From the NCBI GenBank assembly GCA_000711775.1, contig ARYC01018440.1, forward strand, positions 1 through 64,000: a stretch of 64,000 bases of DNA, in the 5' to 3' direction. Position numbers and translations under genes: made by a program. Of this stretch, positions 1 to 13,480 are shown one piece after another (position 1 is the stretch's first letter; each line of letters opens with the position of its first letter). A model generated the notes under the pieces. It did no database searches. It was not told the DNA's origin and saw nothing but the letters and a program-made list of their open reading frames with translations. This DNA comes from Oxytricha trifallax (Eukaryota > Ciliophora > Spirotrichea > Sporadotrichida > Oxytrichidae).

Positions 1-1700
1 TTTTTACATGGTACTTTGAAGTTACATTACACTCTAAAATGTGTTTAGGTCTAGAGATTTACAAGATTTAATTGGAGAATATTTTAAGCATTTTTATTAT
101 TAGGAGTACTGTTAAAAGTTATATTAGCTGATGAATTACTATTGTTATTATTAGATTAATGAGCAGGGGTGTTATCGCCCATAGTTGATTACCTTTTTTA
201 TCCATAAGATTAGCTTTTAATGTCACTTTAGGTGTCAAGCTTTAATACTATTAAATAACAAAAACATTAATCTTCTTGGTGATTGATTTTCCAAATTTTC
301 TTTTTGGATAATTAGTGTAGGTTGTTGATTCTAGTTTGCACTCTTCTTTTGTTTCTTCTTGGCTTAACCTTAGGATGAACCACTATAAAGGAATTAAAAC
401 TAGATAAATTCACTTCCTTTTTCTGTTTTATAGATTCCTCAAGAAACAGATTTCCCATAAAATCTTCTTTGTACTTCTTCTTAAATAAATCCAAGAATGT
501 TTCAAAAATCAGAACTTATCTGTTATGGGTGTAACTAAACTTAAGATAAACTAATTGACTCATCATTTCAGGATCAAAATAGGATCTTTGCGACATTTCA
601 ATAAAAATTAAGTTCTTGCTCGGTTTACATCTAAGAATTCGATTTTTCAGATTAATCTTTACTATCTTTACCTATTTAGAATAGTGCAGGCTTTTGGAGT
701 GCCCACTATTGCGTGACTAAGTTTAATTCCCTCCACCACTTTAAAGCATTTTTTGTTCAAATTATTATTGTAAGAGTGTTAAATAATGACTTTTCTTTGC
801 ATCAGGCATCTCACGCCAAAATTTTGAGAGCTCAATAAGATCAATATCTTATGAGTCTCTGTAAGTTTTTTCGCTGAATAAAGATGAAAGTTCGTTTACT
901 TTTGCTATTCCAAGTTTATTTATTATCATAATTTTAACTACACATAAATGTAAGTTTTTCGCTTTACGAAAGTTGTGGAAAGAAGTAGTTTACTATATAA
1001 AATGATAGATACTTACTGTGCCCAAAGGTTTTCCTCTATAGTTACTATTATCAAAGTAGCAAAGCTATGAAAACTTTTTTGGCTTAAACCAACTTGAATA
1101 CATTATCAGATTTTGTTAGTTTTTCGTATCTAAAAAGGACTAACTTGGCTTTGAGAAGTGGAATTATTTGTTGCAAATGCCATTGACTTGAAAAATAAAT
1201 CTTAATCTTAAACAAGATCCCCTGACACTGTCAAGGTATTGAGATTGTCAAAATAATAAGTTAGGCGTACTTATTTAAAAATTTTCTAATTAGATTGGGT
1301 AAAATAATGGTTCATATCAGGATCGTTGCTTTAAATATATTTAAAATATTCTTGAGACTGAGAGTATGTGTGTAAAATTATGATTTATAGAAACTAGTAA
1401 GTTTATGGATTGTATGAATTACTTATATATATTGTAGCCTCTGTCTCGCTCCCGAAATGCAAAATAGCTCATAGCTCTCTTATTTCTCTTCAATTCTCCA
1501 ATGTATTGTCAAAATTGTCTCTATTAAATAGGGATAAAGAGTGCTCAACGCATTTACTCTCTCTCTTCAACAGTAATTTTCTTACAATTGTAAAATGTTA
1601 TTGTTATTAAGCTTATTAATTTGAAAAACAAAAAACATACCATTCAGAAACAGTAGGTGGATTCTTAGGTTTATAATTGTGCGAAGTGCTGCCTCCACTT
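1..1700. other. AT-rich stretch, no gene recognised
   Basis: No frame here gives a protein I recognise, in either the standard code or the TAA/TAG=Gln code. Short open stretches on both strands are compositionally ordinary AT-rich DNA. Confidence 0.4.
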
Positions 1701-1717
1701 CCCCTATTGGATTAAGA

Positions 1718-2230
1718 TTAAGCATCTTTCTGTCGAAGATTAAAGAACAACTGGTTTCTGGATTTTAAGGCTGAGTCGTGGGAGATTTTTCTTACCACCC
1801 AGACGATTAGATTAAGTGGATTGAGCATTTTATTACGAAAACATTGAATTTTTTCCGACAACACCACTGTTATTATAATAATTATAATGAGAAGCTGCAG
1901 AAGTTTAACCAAGTTTTTTAGAACATCGAATTTGGTTACAAAAATGGTTACTATATGCCAGAACTGCTTGAGATTAAATTGGATGTTAAAGTTGGGTAAC
2001 TTGATGAGGATGAAGACATTCCTGAGTCACCTAAACTGCCAAGGCCAGATCTGTTTTTATGAAAGACTGAATAGCCTGAGGTGCTATAGTTACTTGGGCT
2101 TGCTACATTTGAAATATATTATGAGTTTGAAAGTGAGATGCTCAAATATATCACTTTCACATCTGAATTACCAGTTTTTGAATAACTATTGAAATTTGAG
2201 GTTCAAGCCATCCATCATAAATATAAATAC
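1718..2230 (+). CDS. Unidentified protein, ciliate code, ends undefined
   Basis: One frame reads as a protein through many TAA/TAG codons taken as Gln. It has mixed hydrophobic and charged composition, an acidic stretch LDEDEDIPESP near its middle and several Trp codons written TGG. No domain is recognised. The frame contains two TGA codons, at 1772-1774 and 2060-2062. Both are flanked by protein-like sequence in the same frame on either side (GFQG before the first, VVGDF after it; DLFL before the second, KTEQPEVLQLL after it). Trp would fit at both. They could also be nonsense mutations in a decaying gene. Start and end are not defined; the limits given are where the protein-like composition begins and fades. 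Confidence 0.5.
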
Positions 2231-2239
2231 TTATCTTTA

Positions 2240-3490
2240 TTTTTAGCAAAAGAAATTATTTTCCTAAAAATATTTTTGAACCTTAGAGCTAATTAGAATG
2301 AGTAGTCTTAACAAGAGAAGCTGAAGTAGTTTCATTTCACAAAGAAGCTGGCATTTATAATAATCAATATTAATTATATTAAATGGTATCCACTTTATTT
2401 CGTTGTAAATTATTTAATAGCCACTCACATTACAACGATATAAGATATACGATTTTATTGTTTTAATTAATAATAAAGATACATACGAAGTGTGAAAGTA
2501 GTAGTAAATTTTAATAATTTTAACATTAGTCATATTTAAACTTAATTTTTATTATTGAATATTCGATAATTATTAAAACATGAATGAATAACTTTAAATA
2601 AAAAGAACTCATCAGATCGATGGTTTTTTTCTTTCTCTGACTATCAATCACCATTTTGATAGAGGGACATTCTCCATGAAAATAAAGGCAAATTAAAAAA
2701 TAAGAGGTAAATAAATATATTTGCTCTAACAGAGACACCTCTACCCACCCTTCCATCAAGTTTCTAATTTAAAATAAGAAAGCAACAAAAAATCTGAATT
2801 AAATTTTAGCATAAAGCTATAATTGAATTCTAAAACAATGAAGTAGTTAAAATAAGCAGGAAAATTTTCATAATTTAAAGTAATTCTATAATTAGCAAAT
2901 GAAAATCTGATGAATTAATTCAGCAGAATAAATAGTATCAAGAGGATTAGGCAAATAACAATTTGTAGTCAGGAGTTGCTCCCTCTTTTAAATCAATTAA
3001 TAATATGCCAAAACCAATTTATGTATAATTTACAGTAACTTATTTGCATAGATTCTACTAAATTATTATTAAATTAAATTAGTTAATTTAGTCTATTTTA
3101 AGACTAAATGTGAATTCAAACTAAAATTAGCTTTTGATATATTCAAGTTTTCTGTGATATTGAAGTAACTCTTATAATCTTAAGTATTGAAGTAACTCTT
3201 ATAATCTTAAGTTTGATTCATAAATTTTAGTATATATTTACATCCACTTTGAACTTTTCAAGTTTATTGACAGCAAGAGAAAAAATTTTAAATTTCATCA
3301 TTAAGAACTGACTGTTTCCATTCTTTAGGAGAAATAGTCATTAATATATTCATAACATACTTGATGATCGGTTTTATATATTTTTATATATATTATTTAA
3401 TCATTAATTTGATATGCCTAAAATAAATATGAATAATACATAAAATAATTGAACTATCTAATGGCTTAATTTTCTCTTTTTCTCAATAAT
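2240..3490. other. AT-rich spacer
   Basis: Strongly AT-rich sequence with no supported gene. A 27-nt unit (TGAAGTAACTCTTATAATCT plus seven bases) is repeated in tandem near 3161-3212. Confidence 0.4.
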
Positions 3491-3906
3491 AATATTGTAG
3501 GAATACATTCGATTTGGGAAAACGAATTTAAATTAATTAATTATTAATTACCTTCAGTTATGTTTTTGGAAAATGTCTGAAAACCCTAACAATATTATAC
3601 TCTCTGGATAGCGCATTAAAAATGAGAAGGTGGTTGTTATTTCTATAATAAATTTCTCTCATCGCCCAAGCGAGAGAAACCCATTATATTATTTTTGGGA
3701 GTTAGCTCAAAATCAAAATATCTCGCTTACTGGGATGATTCAGGAATATTGCCAATAATAATGTCCAGCTAAAATTTCGGGATCTACTGTAGAATCTATT
3801 TATTTTTGAATTTTAAGTCACTTGTTTTGATAACTGCCATGATTTTAATATTTAATTAATTTAATTTAAATTCATTTTCCCAAATCGAATGTATTCCTAC
3901 AATATT
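3491..3906. mobile_element. MITE with about 50-bp terminal inverted repeats
   Basis: The left end (from 3491, AATATTGTAGGAATACATTC and onward) and the right end (to 3906) are near-perfect inverted repeats of about 50 bp. The core of about 310 bp has no convincing ORF. If the element is taken as ATATTG...CAATAT, it is flanked by TA on both sides, as expected for a TA target duplication. The terminal sequence resembles the ends of the elements at 50.85-53.06 kb and 57.53-58.43 kb, so this is probably a non-autonomous member of the same family. Confidence 0.8.
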
Positions 3907-5390
3907 AGATATATTTTTTTATATTTCATAGTTTCTACACTCCACAATTTTATGTATTATTTTATTTTTATAATTCTAAATCTTTCCATTTTATATCGTG
4001 ATTGCTTGCTTTTTCTAATCCATTTTCCCTTCTCTTGACTTTTAAATATTATCTTTTCTTAAATATTTTTCATCCTGCTAAAACTCTATTCCTAATTGTG
4101 TGTTTCATGAGTATCAACAACTTGATTGACTTTATTACTTTTAATAGTTTTAGTTGCTGTCGATGAAGCATAGTAATTAGTGAGAGTTTTTTTTCATACC
4201 AAGATTTCGATCTTCTTCTGTTCAAAAAAGATTATATGACGTCGGAGTTATTGAGATCTGTATACGTTAAGGTTTAGTTACTAGGCTTAGCAGATTCTAA
4301 TCTTGCTTGCATTTTATTACGAGATTGATCATTTGATATGTTAGAGGCGTCTTTCTTTGAATTTTGATTTATTATGTATATCATTGCCTATGTTGAGAAA
4401 TTTTATGGGTTTATAAAATGTAATTTTATCAACTAACTGAAGTAATAGTCATTTAAGTTAGATTTCTTCAAGATTTATTTTTCCAAACAGACCTCACCAA
4501 TTTAGATTTAATACTTTTATGAGTTATTTATTGATTTAAAATATCGGGATGCCCACTTCACTTAATTATGACATAAATTTGTCAGAAAATTTGAATTGTG
4601 TTTATTTTATCTTTTATTTAAATAGAAGTTGCTCATAATATAATTATCAAATTTCTCTTCAATGAATTGCACTCTGTTATAAATTTCATTAAATTTTACT
4701 TTTTAAATCGATTCATTGAATTATTGAGTGTTAGTAATAATTGAATTAAAAATTTCGATTTATTCCTAAGATTTTACACTAGTTTTGGTCTAATTCTCCT
4801 CCCGTTTCTTTTAATATCTGAATTTTTTTGTAAATCTTCTGCACATCTTATTTTTCTTGAGTATTTTTGGATTTTGTTTAAGTTTAGAGTCTTTTATTCA
4901 TCAACAGTAGCAGTGGTAGTAGTTTACGAAAACGAGAAGCTAATTTTACTGGTGTTATTCTGCAGCTAACTAAATTTAAACGCTCCAATCATCGATTTCT
5001 TGATTGTTCTTATAATGATGGAATTTCTTTCTGTCTTAAAACTTGAAGTTTAGTTATGGTTAATATCTTAAACAGTCTTATCATTCTATTTAGCTATTTT
5101 AATTTAATCATAATTTGAGTTATTGTCCATATTTTTCCCTTAAGCGTATTAGATTATTTACTTCAATATTTTCTGCAACCGCTCTTTGCTAATTATTTGC
5201 AAAGCTTTCTTACTTTTTATAGATAATATCTTAAACTTAATAACTTTGTTCTTCAATTTTGTCAAAATCAATGTAATCCATGGGTCTAGGCTTCCTTTTT
5301 TCCTTTTTTTTCCACCATTTTCTCTTTTATTTCCTTTTCTCTTTCTTCAAAGAATACAATATCACCCACTTCCTAATCCATTTTAATATG
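3907..5390. other. AT-rich spacer
   Basis: T-rich on the plus strand; no frame reads as a protein with confidence. Some Lys/Asn-rich minus-strand sequence could be an extension of the next gene. Confidence 0.3.
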
Positions 5391-5394
5391 AGCG

Positions 5395-7000
5395 CCCAAT
5401 CAATCTAATCTTTTCAAGAATTAACAGTTTTATCTCGCTTCCTAATAAAATCTTATTAAGCCTAAATACTTTTTTTCCTAGCAGAGATCTTATGCATTTC
5501 TTTAGATCTCTTCCCTCTATGACTTTTAGTCATTTATGACAAGTTTTACTCTTAAAACTAAACAGTAGCAGTTGCATTGATATTCTCTTGCTCTTATTAC
5601 AATTTATCTTAAATTTACTCTAACTCCCATTAAGACCTATAAATTCTGAATACATCAAATTCATCCCATCTGCATTTTTAATTTTGTGAAATATTTCAAG
5701 GATTACTTTATCTTTTCAATAAATTGCTTCTCGTCTCTCTTCTTGACATTAGCCGCGTTATTGAAAATTTTTGCTGTATTAATTACCTTTTTTAAGGAAC
5801 TTTTTCCAGAATCTTTTCTTCTCCTACCAGATGATGAATTTGAATGACTTTCATCAAACTAGGAAGCATCCATAATTCTAGTTTTCTGTGATTCCCAATA
5901 AACTCTTGAAATTTCTTTTTTTCTCATTTTTTCTTTTACTCCCAAGTTATAGACAGACCTTAAACATTTTTAATTAGTTTACCAAAGTTCAAGTTTGGTG
6001 TTTGCTTTCTCAGCTGTTTAATCTTTGGTATCATTGTGGTAAATCATTTTTATGTATTTATCAACATGGGCAAGATCAAAGTTTATAATTCTTCTCCTAA
6101 GAGCTGTTTTAAGTCATCAGAACAGTAATACTTATTATTTTCTGTTTTTATTTATACTTTCTCAAATATTCTGGTTTTCAGTTAATCAACTTTCAGTTAA
6201 TTAAACTTAGTAAAGTTTTGTTAAATAAAACAGTAATTAAAAGCCAGTAAGTTTATCTATTAATTTTATGAAGAGGTTTTTATCAATAAATTTTAGAAAA
6301 TCCTTCATATCACTGACCTTAATTTCAACATCACTTTTATAGTAATAATCCAATATCTTCTTACTTAGCTCTCCTAATTTCTTGAGAATGTTTTTAAACT
6401 CCTAAAACCTCAATTTATATCATTTCTCAATGTCATGTAGTTTGCTAATTTTCACAAATCTGTCATCATTATCTTTTTTCTCTATCAACCTGTATTTTTA
6501 ATCTATTATCTTTTCTTATTAAGCTTCTATTTATAGTGCTTTAAAATAATTTATGCCATTTAAATCATTTTCTTAAAAAAATCAGTTTTTAAAAGCTACT
6601 ATTTTCCTGAGTTTTAAGACAAATCTACACTTTAATCTGGTAATAAATGCGAATAATCCTCTTTAGTGATTGAAAATTATGTTTCTAGGATTTTATAGAC
6701 AATTTTTTAAGTTTTTTTGCTTTTAAATAGTCATTCCCCTTATCTTTTGAAGATTTAGCTAGTGGTTAGATGTTTAGAGCGTGAGAAGATTAGCACAAAT
6801 CCGATTTTTCTCAAATTACAATTATCCTTAGTAAAGTTATCTCTTGCTCTATAAAATTGTCTAGAAAACCTTATTTTGATTCTTCTCTAATTGCTTTTAA
6901 AACCTTGATTGAGATATTGATAGATTTTAAAGGATTTTCCCTTTACTTGCTGCATTAGATAGATAGATAAGAAATCATAACTTTCAAAAGCTGCTGGATA
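5395..7000 (-). CDS. Hydrophilic charged protein, unidentified (coiled-coil-like)
   Basis: The minus strand reads as a Lys/Glu/Gln-rich protein in the TAA/TAG=Gln code. Well-supported blocks lie at about 5395-5660 (containing WDEFDVFRIYRSQWELEQ), 5660-5950 (containing ISRVYWESQKTRIMDASQ, then a Ser/Arg/Lys-rich stretch) and 6240-6480 (containing KNILKKLGELSKKILDYYY). The blocks are in different frames, so introns or one-base shifts separate them. In the third block a TGA lies between HDIEK and YKLRFQEF in an otherwise continuous frame. No family is recognised; composition suggests a cytoskeletal or coiled-coil protein. The 5' limit is uncertain, and Lys-rich sequence continues towards 7 kb and possibly beyond. 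Confidence 0.5.
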
Positions 7001-8530
7001 ATTATTAGAAGATTTATGCATTTTTTATTCTGTAAATCCTTAAATTTTGTAAACTATATAATTAAGTATTAATAGTCAGTTCTCAAAACTAAGTTCATAA
7101 TAATTCAATTTTATATGTTAATAAATTTATATAATAAATCATTCTTAATATTTTAAATCGTTACATTAAAGTTTACTGTACAATAACTTGTTGGGAATTG
7201 TTAAACTCCTATAAAAACTATTCCACAGTAATATCATTTTGCTTACACTTCTAATTACACTTTTAACGTCTCTATTGTTAATTAAATTAATAGATAGACT
7301 TCAATTTTTGCTATTTGCAACACCAAACAAACTTTTGTCGAATTATAGAGTAATTCCAAAGAAAAATTTATTGCTTTTATAGTCTTTTTCCAAGTGTAAT
7401 TAGTATATTCACTGAGCCGTTTCAAACTATGAATAAATCTCGCGGATTGTTTACTATTTCTATTTCATTTTTAGACATTGTTTTGTAGCTTTAATTTGCA
7501 TTTTGTTGGTAATAAGTACTGTTTTAATATAAGACAGAAAACATTCTGGATAATTAAGGGTTTTGAAAGTTGTTTTTCTCTTGTGTAACTCTCCCACCAG
7601 ATTGAGTTATATAATCATGCCTAACTTTGTATTTGGCTATAATATTTCATGAGATTCTGTTAATTTATCAATGTGTTGTTTTAAAGATTCCTCTGATCCT
7701 ATTTTTTTAATAGCTGTGACCATTTTGAGATAGCATGAAATGTTTTGACACTTAATTTTAATGGGTTTATTAACTTAATTCATAAACAAATTAGGGAACA
7801 TAATTGCAACATTAGCAACTATGGTTTCTTTAGTTGAGGATTGTTTTTTATCATCATTTAGCATGACTTTATAGTTCTTATACCTCTGCAGTGATTCGTT
7901 ATAAGTGGTCGATTGTAGTTTTCTCTTTGGAATGCAGCATGATTTGAAAAACCCTAGAAACCCTCTGATGTGATGATTGTAAGATTCTTCTTCATCGGTA
8001 AAGATTAAACCTGTTTTTTAAGAGTATTTCTTTCTCTTGGTTTATTTAGAGAGAAGTTTGGAAATCTTTTTGTTTTTAAGGAGACTTGCTTATTATTAAG
8101 TTATCAGTTGATTTTAAGTTAAAATTAGTAGGTATAAATCAAGAATTATAAAATTCTTAACTGTTAAAAGTTAAATATATTAATAAATTGAAAATTATGT
8201 GAATTACAGTTTTTTGTTGAAGTTACTATGGAAAATTAAATTACTGAGAGTATTTTTTAGTTTATGTCTATATTTCTCATTGTTTTTTATCTAAATTATG
8301 AGAGGAGAGAGTTTCTTTCATTCCTTCACTATTATTTTTAATAGATTTTTCTTTCAAAATAGTGCCATTGCTATTCTTGGACCTCGATGATTTATAAATT
8401 CCAGATGACGATGATAATATTAAATTCTTGACTTCTTTTCCCTTGTCTTTCTCCTCACTCTTTTATTTATTAGTTCTTTGACTTGTAGTTGATTTCCATT
8501 TTACCTTTCAGCAGTTATAATAAATTAATG
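7000..8530. other. Spacer or weakly coding stretch
   Basis: AT-rich; no block reads clearly as protein. It may hold the 5' part of the hydrophilic gene on the minus strand, but I cannot support exons. Confidence 0.3.
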
Positions 8531-8537
8531 CAACAAT

Positions 8538-9960
8538 TCAATTTAAATTTTAGCTACGTCTTCGGCTACTGGATGCTCTTCTGCTAAATCTTTTACTCTT
8601 TTCATGGAAAACTACACTGCTCCTTCTGTCGTTATCATGCTAGAAGCTGCCTTCTAATTTGTGAGCATGAGTCTAAGACTCTTAAAGTAGAGGATTTATG
8701 TCTAAAATAAGGAGTAGCTAAGATTTGGATGCTTGAAAAGTTGTAAACACAATTATTAGAAATAACTTAATACTCAGGAGATAGAGTTCCTTAACTGATA
8801 CATCGTTAGTTACCAGCTGATCATTATAATCGAAAATCTAACAAAAATATCGTTTATATAGTAGCACCTCTAACCAATTCCTAGGACCAAGAAATATCTT
8901 CATTGATGGATTCAAGTTTGTAGTTCATGAGTCCACATTTTGTTCATAGGGTGATTTATTATCATCGAATTCGTTATTATCAATATTTAATGGAGAATAT
9001 AAATCATAGAATATAGCTCCACCATTAGTATCAGCTTGGTTTCTCTAAAAGCCATTATCTTAAATATAAGTAAAGAATTGATAATTACAAAATATTCTTT
9101 TATTTAAATCAAAAATTATTCAATATCTTATGAACAAGCATTAGCATTATCAAGAGAACATGACAGATAAGTGAATCCTCCTCTCACCTTTGCTTGATTA
9201 TCTTCAATAACAGAGTTATGAATATTTAAGTTGACATCCTTGGAATATAGAGATCCTCCATCTATTTCAGCTGTATTGTTCATAGAGTTTAATTAATCTA
9301 TCTCAATAGTATCAGATTCCAAGATATGGCTGAAATATACTGCAGAACTAATGTGCTTTTTAGATTGTCGAATTAAGAATTCGTAATTTTAATGTTACTC
9401 TTTGTTGAATATACAGCTATCCCGTCTATTAAACTATTTTCCGCATCTTTGATATCTAATTGATTCATTCATACCTCTCTATTTATGAATCAAAGAAGTT
9501 ATGATTTAAAAATTGAACCAATAAGTTACAAAATCACGCATGATGAGTCTTTTATTTGTATGACTGGATTTAAAGCGCGTCTTCACTTGTAATATTCGAA
9601 ATGGCCAAATTCATAATAGTAGTGTCTGTATATTACAAAGTGATTATTTGATAGATATCACTATCATGCTCAATATCCTTGATAGTTGAATTTTTAAATA
9701 AAAGATCTTAGTTTTTGCTTGAAAATATAGAATCTGTCATTAAGTTTACAGAAAGCAATTCAATTAAAGATGTGGAGTAATATTAATTTTTTAAAAATAT
9801 TACCAACTAAAGTGTGCTTTGAACTGAAATAAATAATAGAAGTTCTATAAAAGAATTCTGGCAATTAATTAATGTGATTCAGACTTTTACCATATTAAAT
9901 TTTATATGTTTTATATTTAATTTATATATTTAATTTTTTAACATTTAACAAACTAATTAA
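8538..9960 (-). CDS. Beta-helix (POMP-like) repeat surface protein
   Basis: The minus strand encodes repeats of the type N-x-A-x-x-x-G-G-[AS]-[IL]-[FY], typical of right-handed beta-helix or polymorphic-outer-membrane-protein-like repeats common in ciliate surface proteins. Examples are NNTAEIDGGSLYSKD near 9.25 kb and NQADTNGGAIFYDLYSPL near 9.02 kb, each followed by the usual N-x-F or N-x-V strand. Downstream comes a segment resembling the post-repeat domain (IFDYNDQLVTNDVS), then a basic tail rich in Arg/Ser, ending at a TGA at 8538-8540. One TGA lies in frame between NVDS and TTNLNP. A candidate short intron (GT...TTTAAG) lies between two repeat blocks near 9.06 kb. The 5' end is not defined. 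Confidence 0.65.
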
Positions 9961-10168
9961 TTAAATTAATCACCATTTATTAAATTTAAATTTATTCAAA
10001 GCATTAGCTTTAATACCTTTTCCCGACAAAGCTTTTCAAATTTTATAGCATTTCTCATAATCGTAGCTGAAATGAATCATTTAGAAATAAATGGTATTAT
10101 TTATTTTCTCATTCTTTTAATTAATAATGAGAAAATACAATTACTTCATTTTTAAGGAAATTTTAGAT
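9961..10168. other. AT-rich intergenic region
   Basis: Short spacer between two minus-strand genes; no feature seen. Confidence 0.4.
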
Positions 10169-10720
10169 TCATTATTAAAAATTACAACATGCAAAAATTT
10201 AGAATACTTGATGGAGGCTTTGTTTTGTTATAGCGATTGATATTTGTAAGATTTCGTTTACTTCATAGTTTTTCTTGTTTCTTAATGCAAAAATCAAAGG
10301 AGTTGTGGCTTCTCTATCGCAGTTGTTTAAATTTAAAGCTTGGCAAGCTTTAAGTAATTCTTTCAGAAGATCTATATTGTCATGCTAACATGTTTATTGG
10401 AAGATTTTTCTCTATTTGGGATAAATGTAAAGATTAATGAATTCGTGGTCATTTGAAGTCATTTCATTGAAGTAAGAAAGGAATTGTGCAAATTTATGGG
10501 AAGATCGACTACTACTTAGTTTATATATCAATTTACAAAACCTTTAAAAACCTTGAATTATCTGGTGACCTCGGTCATCTTTAAATATTTTATTATGTGG
10601 GAGATTTATATTTGCAAACCACTCGGATGACAATTTTTACAACTCTAGCAGTATATAAATATCGCTAGGAAAAGATATTAAGCAGTTATTCTTTAATAAG
10701 TAAGAGTACTCTAAATTTCT
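10169..10720 (-). CDS. Ankyrin-repeat-like protein, partial
   Basis: A single minus-strand frame of about 180 codons has no TGA until the terminal one at 10169-10171. It includes an ankyrin-type unit: DNIDLLKELLKA, then LNNCDREATTPLIFALRN, with the D-x-x-x-x-T-P-L-x-x-A core seen in the family. N-terminal to it the sequence resembles degenerate helical repeats (for example KIFKDDRGHQIIQGFQ). Ankyrin repeats normally mediate protein binding; nothing here shows the partner. The N-terminus lies beyond about 10.72 kb and is not resolved, so further repeats may be missing. Confidence 0.6.
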
Positions 10721-11620
10721 TTGGTTTACCTATTTTATTGCTTATATTTTTTATTTTATTGTAATTTAACAATATCATAACCAATTTTAAACTTATTTAA
10801 CAAACACCTTCTGCAATTCTTTTTAGATTATTTGAATCTGTTAGCACTTTCAATAGTTCTAATATACACATTTTCTTTTGTAACTCCTACTATAAATAAG
10901 AATCTAATCTTAATTTCCATAAGTTTTTTAGAATGCAGATTGAATCAGAGAAGCGTTATAAATTATTAATTCTAAAATCATTAAAAATTAGGAACTTTTT
11001 CATTAAAAAAATTGATTCATTAATAGCACCAATGAATTAAATTAATTCAATATATAGCATTACAGATTTATAAAATTTATATTGAGATTTCATGAATAAA
11101 ATTTACTTAAATTAAGTTTAAGAAATAGTTTAGAAGCTTAGATAGATTATTGATTTTTTATTAGTAATTAAAAATTCCTCCCAAGTATTATTGTTAGTCG
11201 AGAAGGTTTCTCAATCGTCTTGATGAATTATTCTTTGGATAAAATAAAATGGCATATTAAATGTCGTGAGGTTGCTTTTTCTTCTCTAATTGATTAGTAT
11301 TGGCATATTGATTTACTAAATAATTGCGAACTGTGGAGTCAACATTCAAAATTTTACAATATAGAGAAAATAAGTCAACATTCGAAATTTTTCAATATAG
11401 AGAAAATAATTAAGTATATTTTTACGAAGATATAATCTAGAATTTAATTGATTATAGTTTGAAAAAATTCATTTTTATTACAAATTTCTATTTCAAAGAA
11501 AAAATTTATTTAAAAAAAGGATATTTACATCTTTCTCCCTTGCAGTTGCGTTTTTACTTCCACTGTTTTAACGTTTTGTTTGAGTTCGATTTTTAACTCG
11601 ATTTTATTATTGCTAATTAT
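10721..11620. other. AT-rich spacer
   Basis: No supported gene. A direct repeat of about 30 bp containing GTCAACATTC, then AATTT(T/C)(A/T)CAATATAGAG, occurs twice near 11338-11405. Confidence 0.4.
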
Positions 11621-11896
11621 TCATTTTACAGGGGTCTCCCAATAGTTTTTGCTATTAAAAGCTTCCGATCTCACCAACTTCTTAGTGATGCCCTTCTTAT
11701 TTGAGTTATAATTAGGATTTATTTGATAAAAATTTGCTGGTTGAGAATCACTCAGTAAAATTTTCAGATTCAGATGGATCTATTTAATTTTCTTGGCAAC
11801 TGGGTCAAACTTTAACTACTGGTTCTTAAAATTTTTCATAAGTTGCATTTTAGTTGATTTTAATTTTCTGTGTAAAGTGGTAGGTGGGCTCATCAT
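11621..11896 (-). CDS. Small basic protein of 91 aa
   Basis: A complete frame in the TAA/TAG=Gln code starts at tandem ATG codons (MMSPPTTLHRKLKSTK) and ends at TGA at 11621-11623. The product is basic and hydrophilic, with Lys/Gln/Asn-rich composition and no signal peptide or membrane segment. The same frame continues to read as protein after the TGA (IELKIELKQNVKTVEVK), so the gene may be longer if that TGA is decoded as Trp. Not recognised. Confidence 0.5.
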
Positions 11897-13480
11897 ACAT
11901 TAAGAGCTCTCTATTTTATAAAAATTCACATTACTAAAAAGTTAATCTGGGTTCGGGGCTTCTTTTTTTGTTTTTCTAATATTGAAGAGTTTATATGATT
12001 TAAAATAATGTAGCTGCATTACTAGTCTACTAAGGCTCCTTTTATAATGGATGTTAGAATACAGTTTAAGCTAGTAGCATAATGATTATATACTTCTAGT
12101 CAGAATTCTATTAAACTATATAAAAGTCAAATAACTTCAATCACAAATTAGTGATAATAGCTTATTGCATATGTATATCAGCAGAGTAACCTAAGTTTAA
12201 GTACTATTAATAATGAACCTCTTCTGTAGTTTTTAAATTAGTGTTATCTTGACACTTGTTCTGTTACCTTATTATAGCTTGCAAATGTCTTTTTGGAAAA
12301 TTTAACACTTTACGAGAGTATTCAACTTATTACTATTAGGGTTTTCGAGTTTAAGTTACTCGCTTTGTTTCTCTTTAATTATTATCTATGATTTTAAACT
12401 GCTAAATTTAAGGATTTTTCAAGGGCTGTATAATTCAATTATTTCTTAAAGTCTTTTACTTCATGAATTTATTAATCTGATTTCACTTGAAGAAGTTTTA
12501 TCAAACTCCTTCTAACCACTTGAGATTGTAATTATACCTCAGGGGTAAGAACACTATTATTGGAGTTATTTATTTGAAATCATTTTGAACTTTTTATAGA
12601 ATTGGTTTTAACAAAAATCTCATCGAGAAATGGTTATTAAATGAAGATTGGTCATTATATGTTTGGTGGTTGTTCTGTAATATTTAGGTATGTAAAAGTC
12701 TTAGTGTCGTTTTGGTTTTTAAATAAAAATGAATATAAGTTGTAAATATGGTGGTATATAATTAATTTATTAATAATTAATTTATTTTTAAATTTATAAT
12801 CATTCCACTTTTCAAGTTTTAATATGAATCAATTTTAAATACTCCTTGAATTTCATTGATTTTTTAAATTGCAGATTTTAAAATATAGCTAGACGAATAT
12901 CAATTAAAGAAAAATACTTTCCTATTTTCAATCATACTTGCAAAGTCTCTCTAAAAATGATGAATACTGGAATACTCATCACAAGTAAATTCTAACTAAA
13001 GGACAGGGTTTAGGGAGCTTAAATAATAGTTCATTTAGTAAAAATACCAGAAGTGCTGCTTATTCCAGGGATAAAAATTTTTTAATTCCTTATAATATTT
13101 AAATTAATAAAATTAATTTAAATTTAAGGGATGTTTATTTGTTATACCTTTCAAGTTTATTTGTAACATTTAGATAAAAACAATTTATTTGGTTAAGGTG
13201 GTTCGAGTAAGCTTAAGAATATTATTCATTAAAATGGTACATTTCTTAATTTTTGGCAAATTATAAATTGCTTTAATTTATTCTTTTTCAAATAAATATA
13301 AAAATAATATTTGAAGTAATTTGGAATTTCAAGATAAAGTAAATTATCTTAAATGAATTGCTAGAATTTTTTTATTTATTAGAGTAAAATACTTATAGAA
13401 CGAAATCCTTCAGACTACAATATTCAATTAGATTTAGAGTAAAAAATATTGAAATCTAGCAAACTGTAAAAAGTTTAATT
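11897..13480. other. AT-rich region without a supported gene
   Basis: Possible protein-like fragments on both strands, none long enough to support. Confidence 0.3.
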